This document shows, one piece after another, positions 1 through 8,719 of a stretch of DNA of 64,000 nucleotides. The DNA is from Tenacibaculum sp. Bg11-29 (GTDB taxonomy: Bacteria; Bacteroidota; Bacteroidia; Flavobacteriales; Flavobacteriaceae). Numbering within the stretch: the stretch's first letter is position 1; the number at the start of each line of letters is the position of its first letter. The stretch is taken from the NCBI RefSeq assembly GCF_002836595.1, contig NZ_PJBB01000003.1, positions 2,913,001 to 2,977,000 of the forward strand. Reading direction: 5' to 3'. The position numbers and the translations under genes were made by a program. Below the pieces are notes generated by a model, which saw only the letters and a list, made by a program, of their open reading frames with translations, was not told the DNA's origin and ran no database searches.

Positions 1-161
1 GGTTAGAATTACACCATTTAATGAATAAAGATATTTTTACTGAATGTTTACCAAAAAGATGGGACACAGGCAAAAAAACAAGTAAAAAGCAACGCAAAAA
101 AATAGCAAATAGAATAGCAACTTATTATATGAAACACTTTAAAAAAGTTGTTTTTCAATAG
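1..161 (+). CDS. C-terminal end of an unidentified protein (cut by window edge)
   Basis: An open frame enters from the left edge and ends with TAG at 159-161, giving about 52 residues. The tail is strongly basic (many Lys/Arg) and contains Asp-Ile-Phe-Thr-Glu-Cys and a closing Lys-Lys-Val-Val-Phe-Gln. There is no upstream sequence from which to judge the start or domain, and I do not recognise the family. It could be the tail of a nucleic-acid-binding protein because of its charge, but that is only a guess. An internal ATG at position 21 could in principle start a short 46-residue ORF, but a truncated longer gene is more likely. Confidence 0.4.
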   Translation, partial: LELHHLMNKDIFTECLPKRWDTGKKTSKKQRKKIANRIATYYMKHFKKVVFQ

Positions 162-520
162 CATAATATAAAACCACAGTAAAAATTATTTTTTATTCTC
201 CAAAAACTTAATTCATTTAAGTTTTTGGAAGTAGCCAACGAAATAAATGGTGTTAAAAAATAAGTAAATCTTACGTTTATTGATAAAATATTTTTTTGTT
301 CACATTGGTATTAGTTTACTGTAAGGATCAACTATGATAAAAAATAAGTTATAACCAAAAATGTGATTTTAAATACTAAAAACAATTGCAATTACTGATA
401 GAATTTCTTCTTATGAAGAGATAAAAAAAATTAAGAAATTAAGTTCTTGGTAGAATTTATAATTCTACCGTAAATGATTAAGTAAATAAAAAGAAAAATA
501 ACCAATAAAAAAGAAAAAAC
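162..520. other. intergenic region with two perfect inverted repeats
   Basis: No gene is supported here. Two hairpins are visible: a 13-bp perfect stem at 199-211/217-229 and a 9-bp perfect stem at 449-457/461-469. Neither is followed by a T-run on the + strand, so they are not convincing terminators. A 26-codon open stretch ends at 450-453 just before the second hairpin (reading ...Asp-Arg-Ile-Ser-Ser-Tyr-Glu-Glu-Ile-Lys-Lys...). It has no start codon and could be the remnant of a decayed gene. Confidence 0.35.
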
Positions 521-964
521 ATGAAAATTACAACCTTACTTTTAATATGCTCATTAAGTTCACTAAGTGTATTCTCAAAAGCTAGAATACCAGTTCCTTA
601 CGGAACAGTAGAAAAGATTATAAAAATACAAGATTTACCAGATACAGAAGATTTTAAGTTAAAAGACGGGAGATATTTTGATATTGGAAGTAAGTATACT
701 AAAAGTCATTTATTATGGCTGTCTTATAGTAATACAGAGCCTGAAATAGTAGGTTTTATAAAAGGAGATGAAAATACTTTTTTAAAATTGAGTGCTGAGG
801 ATTTAAAAAAAATAGAAGAAATAACAGGAGTTCTTATTCCGAAAAAAGGAGAAGTTTCGTTTTTTGACAAATTCGTAGGAAAAGGACTTTTAGGTATTTT
901 GGCTTTGTTTATACTGTACGGTATTTATGATCGTTTTTTTGGTAAAGGTGACGACGAAGAGTAG
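521..964 (+). CDS. small secreted/membrane protein, unknown function
   Basis: The 147-residue product begins with a Sec-type signal peptide (about residues 1-19, hydrophobic core Leu-Leu-Leu-Ile-Cys-Ser-Leu, cleavage near Phe-Ser-Lys). An extracytoplasmic region follows, then one membrane helix at about 121-139 flanked by an acidic tail ending Asp-Asp-Glu-Glu. I do not recognise a domain. The gene stands alone, with its own terminator at 1030-1056. The predicted topology puts the middle of the protein in the periplasm, anchored by the C-terminal helix. The cysteine in the signal (Leu-Ile-Cys-Ser) lies too early for a normal lipobox, so I do not call it a lipoprotein. Confidence 0.6.
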   Translation: MKITTLLLICSLSSLSVFSKARIPVPYGTVEKIIKIQDLPDTEDFKLKDGRYFDIGSKYTKSHLLWLSYSNTEPEIVGFIKGDENTFLKLSAEDLKKIEEITGVLIPKKGEVSFFDKFVGKGLLGILALFILYGIYDRFFGKGDDEE

Positions 965-1029
965 TAGCAACTTTTGATAACCTAAGAATATTACTGGTAG
1001 CAAAAGTTAATTAGCATAATAAAAAATAA

Positions 1030-1056
1030 AACCATAACGAAAGTTGTGGTTTTTTA
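1030..1056 (+). terminator. rho-independent terminator
   Basis: A 9-bp stem (1030-1038 with 1043-1051, one G-U pair) has a GAAA tetraloop and runs directly into a T-run. It lies about 65 bp downstream of the small membrane protein gene and would end its transcript. Confidence 0.7.
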
Positions 1057-1199
1057 TTGAAATAATTTTCTGTCATAAGTCTTGTGAATAAAGAGTAATT
1101 TTAAGACTAATAAATAAAGGATTACTATTTAAAAAGAAATATAACGATTTAACAAACTATGTTAGTCTAAGGTTATTTCAGTACAAAACTTATAGATAA

Positions 1200-1235
1200 A
1201 ACAAAAGACTCGCCAATTAGCGAGTCTTTTGTTTT
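1200..1235. terminator. bidirectional terminator
   Basis: A 14-bp perfect stem (1200-1213 with 1220-1233) with a 6-nt loop is flanked by T-runs in both directions. It ends the minus-strand M28 peptidase transcript, whose stop is about 12 bp away, and can also stop read-through from the left. Confidence 0.8.
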
Positions 1236-1247
1236 ATTTATAGTTAT

Positions 1248-2294
1248 TTATTTTTCAGTTACTACTTTATCAACAATCAAGCGATTTTCACGATTAGCTA
1301 CCTCCCAAGCAGTATGAAAAACTAAACGAGTTCTGCTTTCTAATAGCTCATAGTTAATTTTATCAGGCGTATCGGTAGGTTGGTGATAATCAGCATGTGT
1401 TCCGTTAAAATAGAATATAACAGGAATGTTATGCTTTGCAAAATTATAGTGATCTGAACGATAATAAAAACGATTAGGATCGTTCTCTTCATTATACTTA
1501 TAATCTAAGTTAACATTGGTATATTTTTTATTCATAGCTTCAGATATATTGTGTAACTCAGTACTCAACTTATCAGCTCCAATTAAATAGATGTAATTAG
1601 GTTTTCCTTTATGACGGTCATCAACTCTACCAATCATATCAATATTTAAATCTGTAACAGTATTTGCTAATGGAAAAATTGGATTTTCTGTATAATATTT
1701 AGAACCTAACAATCCTTTTTCTTCTCCTGTTACATGTAAAAAAAGTAAAGAACGTTTTGGTCCTTTACCAGCATCTGCAGCTTTTTTAAAAGCTTCAGCA
1801 ATTTCTAAAATAGCAACAGTACCAGAACCATCATCATCAGCACCATTATAAATTTCTCCGTTTTTAACACCTTCATGATCTAAATGGGCAGAAATTACTA
1901 CAATTTCATCTGGTTTTTCTGTTCCTTTAATAAAAGCAACTACGTTTTCAGAATCTTTTAAAATCATTCCTCTACGGTTGTTACTTAAGTAAGCAGAAGG
2001 TACTTCTTGAAAATATTTAGTACCACCTAAAGGTGATTTAATACCTTGATTTATATAAAAATCTTTTAAATAATTAACCGCTTTTTTTTGACCAGGTTCA
2101 CCTGTGTCACGGCCTTCAAATTCATCTGAGGCATATATAAATAAATGTTTACCTAAATCTTTAGCTGTAATCGTTTTTGCAAATTTAGCAGCATAATCTA
2201 TATTAGAATCATTATTAATACTCGTAGTAGTGTCTTTACTAACTCCACAAGCTGCAAGTACTACGGCACTTGCTATATAAAGTAATTTTTTCAT
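1248..2294 (-). CDS. M28 family zinc aminopeptidase, lipoprotein
   Basis: This 348-residue metallopeptidase probably removes N-terminal residues from peptides at the cell envelope. The N-terminus carries a lipobox (Leu-Ala-Ala-Cys, Cys16), so it should be a lipoprotein. The M28 ligand pattern is complete: His137-x-Asp139, the Asp-Asp-Asp-Gly-Ser-Gly block at 153-158 with the bridging Asp, Glu191-Glu192 (catalytic base and ligand), Asp219 and His304 in Tyr-His-Gln-Pro-Thr-Asp. Substrate specificity cannot be read from the sequence. It is transcribed alone or at the end of the ABC-transporter unit (67-bp gap) and ends at the hairpin at 1200-1233. Confidence 0.9.
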   Translation of the reverse strand: MKKLLYIASAVVLAACGVSKDTTTSINNDSNIDYAAKFAKTITAKDLGKHLFIYASDEFEGRDTGEPGQKKAVNYLKDFYINQGIKSPLGGTKYFQEVPSAYLSNNRRGMILKDSENVVAFIKGTEKPDEIVVISAHLDHEGVKNGEIYNGADDDGSGTVAILEIAEAFKKAADAGKGPKRSLLFLHVTGEEKGLLGSKYYTENPIFPLANTVTDLNIDMIGRVDDRHKGKPNYIYLIGADKLSTELHNISEAMNKKYTNVNLDYKYNEENDPNRFYYRSDHYNFAKHNIPVIFYFNGTHADYHQPTDTPDKINYELLESRTRLVFHTAWEVANRENRLIVDKVVTEK

Positions 2295-2361
2295 CGATAT
2301 TTAATTGAAATTAGGTTTTATTTAATTCTTAAAAATAACAAATTGTTACAGAGGTTCAAAT

Positions 2362-3159
2362 TTAATTTTTCTTTATAACGAATTGTTCTAATGTTTTGTT
2401 AAAACTTATGAGTTCTTTAGGAAATAATTGTTCAAATGCATTATTATTGATTAATTCTTCTGAAGTTCCACTATATATCTGTTTTTCAGAAAGTAAAATA
2501 AATTCATCAGCAAGCTGAATGGCAAGATTTACCTCGTGTGTTGAAATAATAATAGTTTTCCCCGTATTTTTAACTAGCTTTTTTAATAATGAGAATACTT
2601 TAAAAGTATGGTGAATATCTAGGTGGGCAGTAGGTTCATCTAAAATAATAATTTCAGTATCTTGTGCTAAAGCACGAGCAATAAGAACTCGTTGAAGCTG
2701 TCCGTCACTTAACTCATAAAATCTGTTATTTTTTAAATGACTAATTGCTGTTTCTTCAATTGCCCAAAGAATTTTTTTAATATCTTTTGCTGATAATTGA
2801 TCTATCCAATTTGTGTATGGTTGTCTTCCTAAAGCAATTAATTCAAATACTGTTAATTGACTTTGTGGTATACGTTCGGTTAAAACTAAACTTAACTTGG
2901 TTGCTAATTCTTGATATGAATAATCAGCACTATTCTTTTGATTAATCTCTATGGTTCCACTTAATGGTTCTTGAACCTTAGATAAAGTGCGCAATAAAGT
3001 TGATTTTCCTATTCCGTTTTTACCTAAAAGAGCAACAAACGTCCCTTTTTCAACAGATAGATTGATATTTGAAGCAATTATTGTTTGCTTTTTTTTTGTT
3101 TGATAACCTATTGATAGATTATCAGTTTTAAGAACGATATTTTTTTTAGAATCAGTCAA
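2362..3159 (-). CDS. ABC transporter ATPase, Fe-siderophore/cobalamin type
   Basis: This is a cytoplasmic ATP-binding subunit of a FecE/BtuD-like importer (265 residues). Walker A is at residues 46-53 (Gly-Lys-Asn-Gly-Ile-Gly-Lys-Ser). The signature motif is Leu-Ser-Asp-Gly-Gln-Leu-Gln-Arg, and Walker B Ile-Ile-Leu-Asp-Glu-Pro-Thr-Ala-His-Leu-Asp is followed by the switch histidine in Ser-Thr-His-Glu. The start lies only 2 bp after the permease stop, so the two are translated together. The substrate (ferric siderophore, heme or B12) is not decidable from this subunit. Confidence 0.9.
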   Translation of the reverse strand: MTDSKKNIVLKTDNLSIGYQTKKKQTIIASNINLSVEKGTFVALLGKNGIGKSTLLRTLSKVQEPLSGTIEINQKNSADYSYQELATKLSLVLTERIPQSQLTVFELIALGRQPYTNWIDQLSAKDIKKILWAIEETAISHLKNNRFYELSDGQLQRVLIARALAQDTEIIILDEPTAHLDIHHTFKVFSLLKKLVKNTGKTIIISTHEVNLAIQLADEFILLSEKQIYSGTSEELINNNAFEQLFPKELISFNKTLEQFVIKKN

Positions 3160-3161
3160 AC

Positions 3162-4196
3162 CTATACATATATTTTCTTCTTACGAATTAATAGCCAAAT
3201 TACTACAGGTGCTCCAAATAATGATGTTATGGCATTAATAGGTAAGGTATATTCACTTGTTGGTAATTGAGCGATTGAATCGCAAATTAATAATACAATT
3301 GCACCAATTAGTGCAACTGCAGGTAATAATATTTTGTGATTAGATGTTGAAAAAAATATTTTAGCTATATGCGGTACAGCTAGACCAATAAAAGCTATTG
3401 GACCTGAAAAAGCAGTGATAACACCAGTAAGTAAACTTGTAATTAATAAAATAATATTTCTGCTTTTTTTAATGTTTATACCTAAGCTTTTTGCATAACT
3501 TTCACCTAGTAAAAAACTATTTAAAGGTTTAATTACAGTGAATGTACCAAAAACAGAGATGGTATAAATAATTCCAAAAACGATAAGTTGTTTCCAAGTT
3601 AAATTACCTAAACTTCCAAAGTTCCAAAATTGATATTGTTGAATTTGTTCTGCTTCACTAAAATAGGATAATACACTTATTATAGCGGAAGTTAATGAAC
3701 CAAACATTAATCCAATAATTAAAATAGACATGGTATTTCGAACCCTATTAGCAGCAATAATTACTGCAGATAATACGAGAAAAGAACCCAAACTAGCAGC
3801 TATAGGTAATGCCCAGCTAGAAAAAGAAATAGCAGAAATAACACCTCCAAATAATCCAGAACCTAAAATAAGTAAGGCTACTCCCAAACTTGATCCTGAA
3901 GAAATACCAAGTACAAAAGGACCTGCTAAAGGATTTCGAAATAATGTTTGCATTAGTAGCCCGCAAATAGATAAGCCAGAACCTACCATAATAGCAGTCA
4001 TTGCTTTTGGTAAACGAAAATTTATAATAATTGTTTCCCAGCTAGCTTTAGAAGCAATACCGCCAGTTAACGAATTTAAAATTTCTTTAAAAGGAATTGT
4101 CACCGAACCTAAGCTAATATTAAGAAATAAAAAAACAACCAATAATATTGATAAAAGTATAAATTGATTTGTGTATTTTTTTTGGTGTGTGTTCAA
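3162..4196 (-). CDS. FecCD-family ABC transporter permease
   Basis: The 344-residue polytopic inner-membrane protein has about 9-10 hydrophobic helices and is typical in length for the FecCD/BtuC family. It contains the family hallmark around Gly-Leu-Leu-Met-Gln-Thr-Leu-Phe-Arg-Asn-Pro-Leu-Ala-Gly-Pro and the cytoplasmic Gly-Leu-Ala-Val-Pro-His-Ile-Ala loop that contacts the ATPase. It sits in an apparent operon rdgB > CarboxypepD-like protein > permease > ATPase, 9 bp after the preceding gene. No periplasmic binding protein or TonB receptor for this importer is encoded next to it in the window. Confidence 0.9.
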   Translation of the reverse strand: MNTHQKKYTNQFILLSILLVVFLFLNISLGSVTIPFKEILNSLTGGIASKASWETIIINFRLPKAMTAIMVGSGLSICGLLMQTLFRNPLAGPFVLGISSGSSLGVALLILGSGLFGGVISAISFSSWALPIAASLGSFLVLSAVIIAANRVRNTMSILIIGLMFGSLTSAIISVLSYFSEAEQIQQYQFWNFGSLGNLTWKQLIVFGIIYTISVFGTFTVIKPLNSFLLGESYAKSLGINIKKSRNIILLITSLLTGVITAFSGPIAFIGLAVPHIAKIFFSTSNHKILLPAVALIGAIVLLICDSIAQLPTSEYTLPINAITSLFGAPVVIWLLIRKKKIYV

Positions 4197-4205
4197 AAAA
4201 GAGTT

Positions 4206-5366
4206 TTATTTTTGGAAATTAGTAATAGTCTTAGAATTCGTTGTTTCAAGTGTTTTTAAAAATTCAACCATTTCACTAGTCAATTTTAACTGCTCATTAT
4301 TATTCCAATAATTTTTATTAAAAGGGTGTTTTATTTTAAATATATCTTTTCTATTAGATATTTTATTCTTTTTATTGATTTTTTTATGATTTTCTGTAGC
4401 TGTTTTATAAATATACGTTATATCATAATTTATAGGGTTTTCTCTGCCTTTATAAAAACACTCTACAGAATACTTTAATTTGGCGTTATCTATGCGATAT
4501 TTATTTGTTATCTCTTTTTTAATAAAAGTTATAAATAAACTATTTTTTAAATCTCTATATTTAATATGTCTTTTTACTGTAAATTTAGATTTATTATTAT
4601 TTGACCACATCACTTTACTTAAAGAGTAGTCGTTTGAATTTAAAATATAATAACCTTTTGTTGAATCGTTATTAGACTTGGAGTTAAAATCTAATTTAAT
4701 TAAAGAGTCTTCTTTCAAAAATGATTTTTTAATTTTAAAATATTTTGGAGATACAGAAATTCTAACAAAGTTTGTTAAAAGCTCATTAAAGCTCAATAAT
4801 TTAAAATACACATCATTTTTATCATATGCTGCTTTACGCATATTGTTAATATATACAGTATAATTTTTTTTAGAAATTGGGTTTTCAGTTGTCGAAAAAA
4901 GAACTTTTCTATTTACGATCCCATTTAAATCTTGAATTTTAATGATAGAATCGTTTCTTTTTAAAATAGTTCTTAAAAAAAACTCTTCATTGTAACTTTT
5001 TGGTGAAAAACCTTTTTTTATAGTTGAAACCATCTTCTTAAAAAAAGAATCTTTGTTATTTACAATAACCTCTTCTAAATTAAAAGATTTAGGATCAAGA
5101 TAAATTATTGAGTTAGAAGGGAAATCGGTTATTCTTAATTTTATATTTTCATAACCTAGAAAATGAAATTTAATAGAATCGCTTTTTGAAACGAAATCAA
5201 ACTTCCCTTCTTCATTTGTAATTGTAAAACTATCTTTATTGTAAATATCAACAAACTCAATCGGTTCTAAGGTTAGTTTATCTAATACAGTTCCTGTTAT
5301 TGTTTTTTGAGAAAAGAGGAGTGGTGCAATAATCCAAAAAGCAAAAAATAAAATTTTATTTTTCAT
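4206..5366 (-). CDS. CarboxypepD_reg-like envelope protein
   Basis: The 386-residue product has a signal peptide (residues 1-19, ending Leu-Leu-Phe-Ser-Gln). Next comes a carboxypeptidase-regulatory-like beta-sandwich (about 20-95: Ile-Thr-Gly-Thr-Val-Leu-Asp...Thr-Asn-Glu-Glu-Gly-Lys-Phe) of the kind that precedes Bacteroidota outer-membrane proteins. The rest is a basic region rich in Lys, Asn and Ser without a recognised domain. It overlaps the rdgB stop by 4 bp (ATGA) and lies 9 bp before the ABC permease gene. A role in delivering the ABC importer's ligand is possible from context only. It is too short to be a TonB-dependent channel. Confidence 0.65.
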   Translation of the reverse strand: MKNKILFFAFWIIAPLLFSQKTITGTVLDKLTLEPIEFVDIYNKDSFTITNEEGKFDFVSKSDSIKFHFLGYENIKLRITDFPSNSIIYLDPKSFNLEEVIVNNKDSFFKKMVSTIKKGFSPKSYNEEFFLRTILKRNDSIIKIQDLNGIVNRKVLFSTTENPISKKNYTVYINNMRKAAYDKNDVYFKLLSFNELLTNFVRISVSPKYFKIKKSFLKEDSLIKLDFNSKSNNDSTKGYYILNSNDYSLSKVMWSNNNKSKFTVKRHIKYRDLKNSLFITFIKKEITNKYRIDNAKLKYSVECFYKGRENPINYDITYIYKTATENHKKINKKNKISNRKDIFKIKHPFNKNYWNNNEQLKLTSEMVEFLKTLETTNSKTITNFQK

Positions 5367-5941
5367 TTTAAATTAATTAAAAAAGTAATCAATTGTTGAA
5401 TAGCCAATCCACGATGGCTAATAATATTTTTTTCTTCAGAAGTCATTTGTGCAAATGATTTATCAAATCCTTCAGGTTGAAATATAGGATCGTACCCAAA
5501 ACCTTTTTCACCTTGCTTTTGAGTTAATATTTTACCTTTACAAATACCATTAAATAAAAATTGTTCTCCATTTAAATTTAAACAAAGAGAGGTTCTAAAC
5601 TGTGCAGACCTATTGTCTTTTTCATTTAGTTCGGTAAGTAATTTTTGCATGTTATTTTCTGTATTTGCCGGTTCACCAGCATAACGTGCAGAATATACTC
5701 CTGGAGCACCGTTTAAACTTTCAACTTCTAAACCGGTATCATCAGCAAAACAATTATATTCGAATTTTTCGGTAATATGATTGGCTTTAATTTTTGCATT
5801 TCCATCTAATGTAGTCGCGGTCTCTTCTATATCATCAAAACAATTAATGTCATTTAAAGAAAGTAATTCTACAGTGTCTGGAAGCATTTTTTGTACTTCA
5901 GCTAACTTATTTTTGTTATTCGTAGCGAAAACGAGTTTCAT
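5363..5941 (-). CDS. rdgB: RdgB/HAM1-type non-canonical purine NTP pyrophosphatase
   Basis: This enzyme hydrolyses dITP, ITP and XTP to the monophosphates and so keeps deaminated purines out of DNA and RNA. The family opening is exact: [12 protein letters not shown]. The central Phe-Ala-Asp-Asp-Thr-Gly-Leu-Glu-Val motif and the Gly-Phe-Gly-Tyr-Asp-Pro-Ile-Phe motif follow. The frame is open upstream to 6079, but those 46 residues are not conserved in the family, so I place the start at the internal ATG (5941), giving 192 residues. The stop overlaps the next gene's start as ATGA. Confidence 0.93.
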   Translation of the reverse strand: MKLVFATNNKNKLAEVQKMLPDTVELLSLNDINCFDDIEETATTLDGNAKIKANHITEKFEYNCFADDTGLEVESLNGAPGVYSARYAGEPANTENNMQKLLTELNEKDNRSAQFRTSLCLNLNGEQFLFNGICKGKILTQKQGEKGFGYDPIFQPEGFDKSFAQMTSEEKNIISHRGLAIQQLITFLINLK

Positions 5942-6120
5942 TTGTTCAGAAATTATAGAAACAAATGTATCAATTTTTATCATCTTTGTAATTAATATTC
6001 TTGTTTTTATAAAAAACTTAAAAAACCTTACATCCATTGAATTTAAAGGAATGTCGTGTGAATGTCGGGTTAAAATCAATTAAAATGTTTCATCAAAAAG
6101 AAAAGCTAAAGTAACATTGT

Positions 6121-6924
6121 ATGGAAAATAAAAATTTACTTACCATGAAACAACCAGCATTAGGAAAAAGGATTTCCGAATTAAGAAAACAAAAAGGATT
6201 AACTCAAGAAGAATTAGTAGAAAAATGCAATATAAATGTGCGTACTATTCAACGAATAGAGGCAGGAGAAACAATACCTAGAAGTTTTACTATTAAAACA
6301 ATATTGCAAGCTTTGGATGCAGATATTAATGTAGATAACATTATAAATGAAATTGAAATAAGCAATAATGATAGAAAGGTGTTAAACTTAGCTTGGATTT
6401 TTGGAATTATATATTTTGTTTTTGGAGTTATTGAAACAATTGCAGATGTATATCATATTACTCAAAATGAAATGATTTTTGGAATAACATCTTATGCATG
6501 TATTAAAGTAATTTCTGCAATAACATTTGTGCTCTTTTTTATGGGGTTTATAAAATTAGCAAAAAAATACTCAAGTAAATTATTAGAGGTAATTGTATAT
6601 GTTTTTATGATTACTTATGTTTTTTCAGAACTATACGATATCTTTTTAATTAGTTCGTCTAACGAAACAATAATTGTAACGAGTATTGTTGAACTAATGA
6701 GTATTGTTGAGCTAATTATTTTTGGAACAATTCAAATAATATTCGGATTATCTTTATTGCAATTAAAAACAAAATTTGATAGCCTTATAAAGGTTAATGG
6801 AATTTTGGAGATTATAACAGGTATTTGTGTTGCAACAGTAGTTTTGTCTTCTATTGGATTATTTTTTTTAATACCTACTATAATTATAGAAGTTGTAGTT
6901 TTATATAAGTTTGCTAAAAGCTAA
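6121..6924 (+). CDS. XRE-type DNA-binding protein with membrane domain
   Basis: The 267-residue protein has an N-terminal helix-turn-helix of the Cro/C1 class (about residues 15-68, Leu-Thr-Gln-Glu-Glu-Leu...Arg-Thr-Ile-Gln-Arg-Ile-Glu-Ala-Gly-Glu). About six hydrophobic helices follow, from residue 90 to the C-terminus. Such proteins are membrane-tethered regulators that may sense envelope or membrane state. The target genes are unknown. It is divergent from rdgB, with 179 bp between the two start codons. No partner protein is adjacent. Confidence 0.8.
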   Translation: MENKNLLTMKQPALGKRISELRKQKGLTQEELVEKCNINVRTIQRIEAGETIPRSFTIKTILQALDADINVDNIINEIEISNNDRKVLNLAWIFGIIYFVFGVIETIADVYHITQNEMIFGITSYACIKVISAITFVLFFMGFIKLAKKYSSKLLEVIVYVFMITYVFSELYDIFLISSSNETIIVTSIVELMSIVELIIFGTIQIIFGLSLLQLKTKFDSLIKVNGILEIITGICVATVVLSSIGLFFLIPTIIIEVVVLYKFAKS

Positions 6925-7033
6925 TTAATTTATTTATAAAAGTGCAAAATGTTTAGTAAGTGAAAGAGTAAGGTAGCAATTATGCCTAAATATTATATTT
7001 TCTTTATAAAGAATAGCGTAGTGAAGTATAAAC

Positions 7034-7069
7034 AAAAACGAAATTTAGAAGTTTCTAAATTTCGTTTTT
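7034..7069. terminator. bidirectional terminator
   Basis: A perfect inverted repeat of up to 17 bp (7034-7050 with 7053-7069) starts with A5 and ends with T5, so it works as a terminator in both directions. It closes the XRE gene from the left and the coiled-coil gene (minus strand) from the right. Confidence 0.8.
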
Positions 7070-7103
7070 AAGAATAAAAGGTTATAAGTTTTAAGACTTT
7101 AAT

Positions 7104-7250
7104 TTATTCATTTCTACTTTTAATATATTTCTTTTCTATTTTATTTAAACGGTCCTGAATTTTTAAAATAATAGATTCTTTACGAAATACTTTAGAAGTT
7201 GTAGAGTCTTTTTAGCTATTTAACTTTGTTTTCATTCTAGCTAATCCTTC
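7104..7250 (-). pseudogene. decayed C-terminal extension of the coiled-coil protein gene
   Basis: Directly after the stop of the coiled-coil gene, another minus-strand frame continues the protein: Gly-Leu-Ala-Arg-Met-Lys-Thr-Lys-Leu-Asn-Ser, a TAA at 7212-7214, then a stretch containing Phe-Arg-Lys-Glu-Ser-Ile-Ile-Leu-Lys-Ile-Gln-Asp-Arg-Leu, ending at TAA 7104-7106. It aligns with the repeat near the N-terminus of the same protein (Ala-Leu-Lys-Arg-Val-Asn-Ser-Asn-Leu ... Lys-Arg-Lys-Glu-Lys-Ile-Val-Ala-Asn-Val-Gln-Thr-Arg-Leu). A frameshift near 7244-7250 and one nonsense codon would explain the break. Confidence 0.6.
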
Positions 7251-7921
7251 TTACCACTAATTAAGATTTCTTCATTAATACTAATGTCATCTTCATAATC
7301 GCTTATTAAAGTTTTGTTTTCATTAATAATAGATTCTTCTTCAGCTTTAATTTGATTATCTAATTGTGCTAGTTTATCTGCTTCTAAACGTAGTTCTTCT
7401 TGCTGATTTAAGTAAGCTATTTCTTTAGCTTTACGTTCATCTTCTAGTTTCTTACGAGCGTTTTCTAATTTTTGTTTACGTAAAGCTAATTCGCTTTTAG
7501 CATCCGTTAAAGGAGCAGCTGATTCAGTTTCTGTTTCTTGAACAGTCTTAACTTCTTTAGGAGTAGCTCTTTTTTGTTTTCTTGCTAACTTTTTTTCAAG
7601 AGCAACTAATTCACCTTTTCGATCATTAATCAAATTCTTTAAATTCGTTAACCTCGTTTGAACATTAGCTACGATTTTTTCTTTTCTTTTAACCTCTTTT
7701 TTAGTTGCTTTTTTATCTTTTTTAAAGTTCTCTAAATTTGAGTTTACACGTTTTAGAGCACTAATTCCACTAATTAAGAATTCTTCATTAGCACTAATTT
7801 GGTTTTTCTTATCCTTAACTTTATTCTTTAAAACTTTAATTTCATCTTGTGCAGATGCTTCTTGTACAGTAACTAAGCTAGTAAATAAAATAGCAAATAT
7901 TAAAAATTTTAATGTTTTCAT
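7241..7921 (-). CDS. secreted coiled-coil protein, apparently C-terminally truncated
   Basis: The 226-residue product has a signal peptide (to about residue 24, Ala-Ser-Ala-Gln) followed by an almost continuous, Lys/Glu-rich heptad-like coiled coil. An internal repeat is visible: Ala-Asn-Glu-Glu-Phe-Leu-Ile-Ser-Gly near residue 45 and Ile-Asn-Glu-Glu-Ile-Leu-Ile-Ser-Gly just before the C-terminus. The second copy stops after four more residues, but its continuation can still be read out of frame downstream. The protein is therefore predicted to reach the periplasm and form a rod. I cannot name a function. Confidence 0.75.
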   Translation of the reverse strand: MKTLKFLIFAILFTSLVTVQEASAQDEIKVLKNKVKDKKNQISANEEFLISGISALKRVNSNLENFKKDKKATKKEVKRKEKIVANVQTRLTNLKNLINDRKGELVALEKKLARKQKRATPKEVKTVQETETESAAPLTDAKSELALRKQKLENARKKLEDERKAKEIAYLNQQEELRLEADKLAQLDNQIKAEEESIINENKTLISDYEDDISINEEILISGKKD

Positions 7922-8078
7922 TTTAATTTAATTTTGTGTGTTTTTAGGGGCGACAAAATTATAAAATTTAGAATAGAAAAAGGCTATTAATATAGAAAAT
8001 ATTTTTTTAAAAAAAAGTATAGATTTGTTTTTATGAAAAAAAGTGTTTGATAGAAGCGTTATAAGTAGGTAACAATCA

Positions 8079-8552
8079 CTACTCGTGATGATAAGGTTCG
8101 TTTCGTAGAATTGTAAAACCTCGATATATTTGTTCAACAATAAATAATCGAATCATTTGATGTGAAAAAGTCATCTTAGAAAGTGATATTTTGCCTAATG
8201 CTTTTTTATATATTGCCTCAGAAAACCCATAAGGCCCACCTATAACTAATACTAATTGTTTAATACCTGAATTCATTTTTTTTTGTAAATATTGAGAGAA
8301 CTCAATAGATGAAAAATGTTTCCCTTTATCGTCAAGTAAAACTAACTGATCAGTATTTTGAAGTTTAGATAAAATTAATTCACCTTCTTTTTCTTTTTGC
8401 TGAGATTCGCTAAGATTCTTTACGTTTTTTATGTCAGGTATAATATCTAACTCAAATTTAACGTAATGTTTTAATCTATTTTGATAGTTATTAATTAACT
8501 GAATCAAATTTTTGTCATCAGTTTTACCAATAGCGATTAGTTTTATTTTCAT
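8079..8552 (-). CDS. rlmH: 23S rRNA (pseudouridine1915-N3)-methyltransferase
   Basis: This SPOUT-class enzyme methylates pseudouridine 1915 in helix 69 of 23S rRNA. At 157 residues it has the normal family length. It shows Leu-Leu-Asp-Asp-Lys-Gly-Lys, the SAM-binding knot Leu-Val-Ile-Gly-Gly-Pro-Tyr-Gly-Phe, and the closing Phe-Ser-His-Gln-Met-Ile-Arg-Leu...Glu-Gln-Ile-Tyr-Arg-Gly ... Tyr-His-His-Glu that is nearly invariant in RlmH. It is transcribed alone, divergently from nadC. A 70-codon ORF overlapping its 3' end in another frame is not credible. Confidence 0.96.
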   Translation of the reverse strand: MKIKLIAIGKTDDKNLIQLINNYQNRLKHYVKFELDIIPDIKNVKNLSESQQKEKEGELILSKLQNTDQLVLLDDKGKHFSSIEFSQYLQKKMNSGIKQLVLVIGGPYGFSEAIYKKALGKISLSKMTFSHQMIRLFIVEQIYRGFTILRNEPYHHE

Positions 8553-8719
8553 AAGCTTTCATTTCGAAATGTTTTCTGAAATAAATTTATTTCAAAACGT
8601 TTTTAAAGTAATAATAGGCGCAAATTTATTTGTTTTAAAGCATAAATTCAGTTGAATTAACAAAATAATTCCATAGAATAAAATCAATCCGTATTTTTAC
8701 AGTATAATAAAAGAGAAGA

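Noticed and set aside
199..229. Terminator of the cut-off gene at the left edge
   Set aside because: The 13-bp stem is perfect but no T-run follows in the needed direction.
3730..4167. 145-residue + strand ORF inside the FecCD permease gene
   Set aside because: Antisense to a conserved permease, with no domain and low-complexity composition.
7928..8140. 70-residue minus-strand ORF at the 3' end of rlmH
   Set aside because: It overlaps rlmH in another frame, is very Phe/Ile/Lys-rich and has no recognisable feature.
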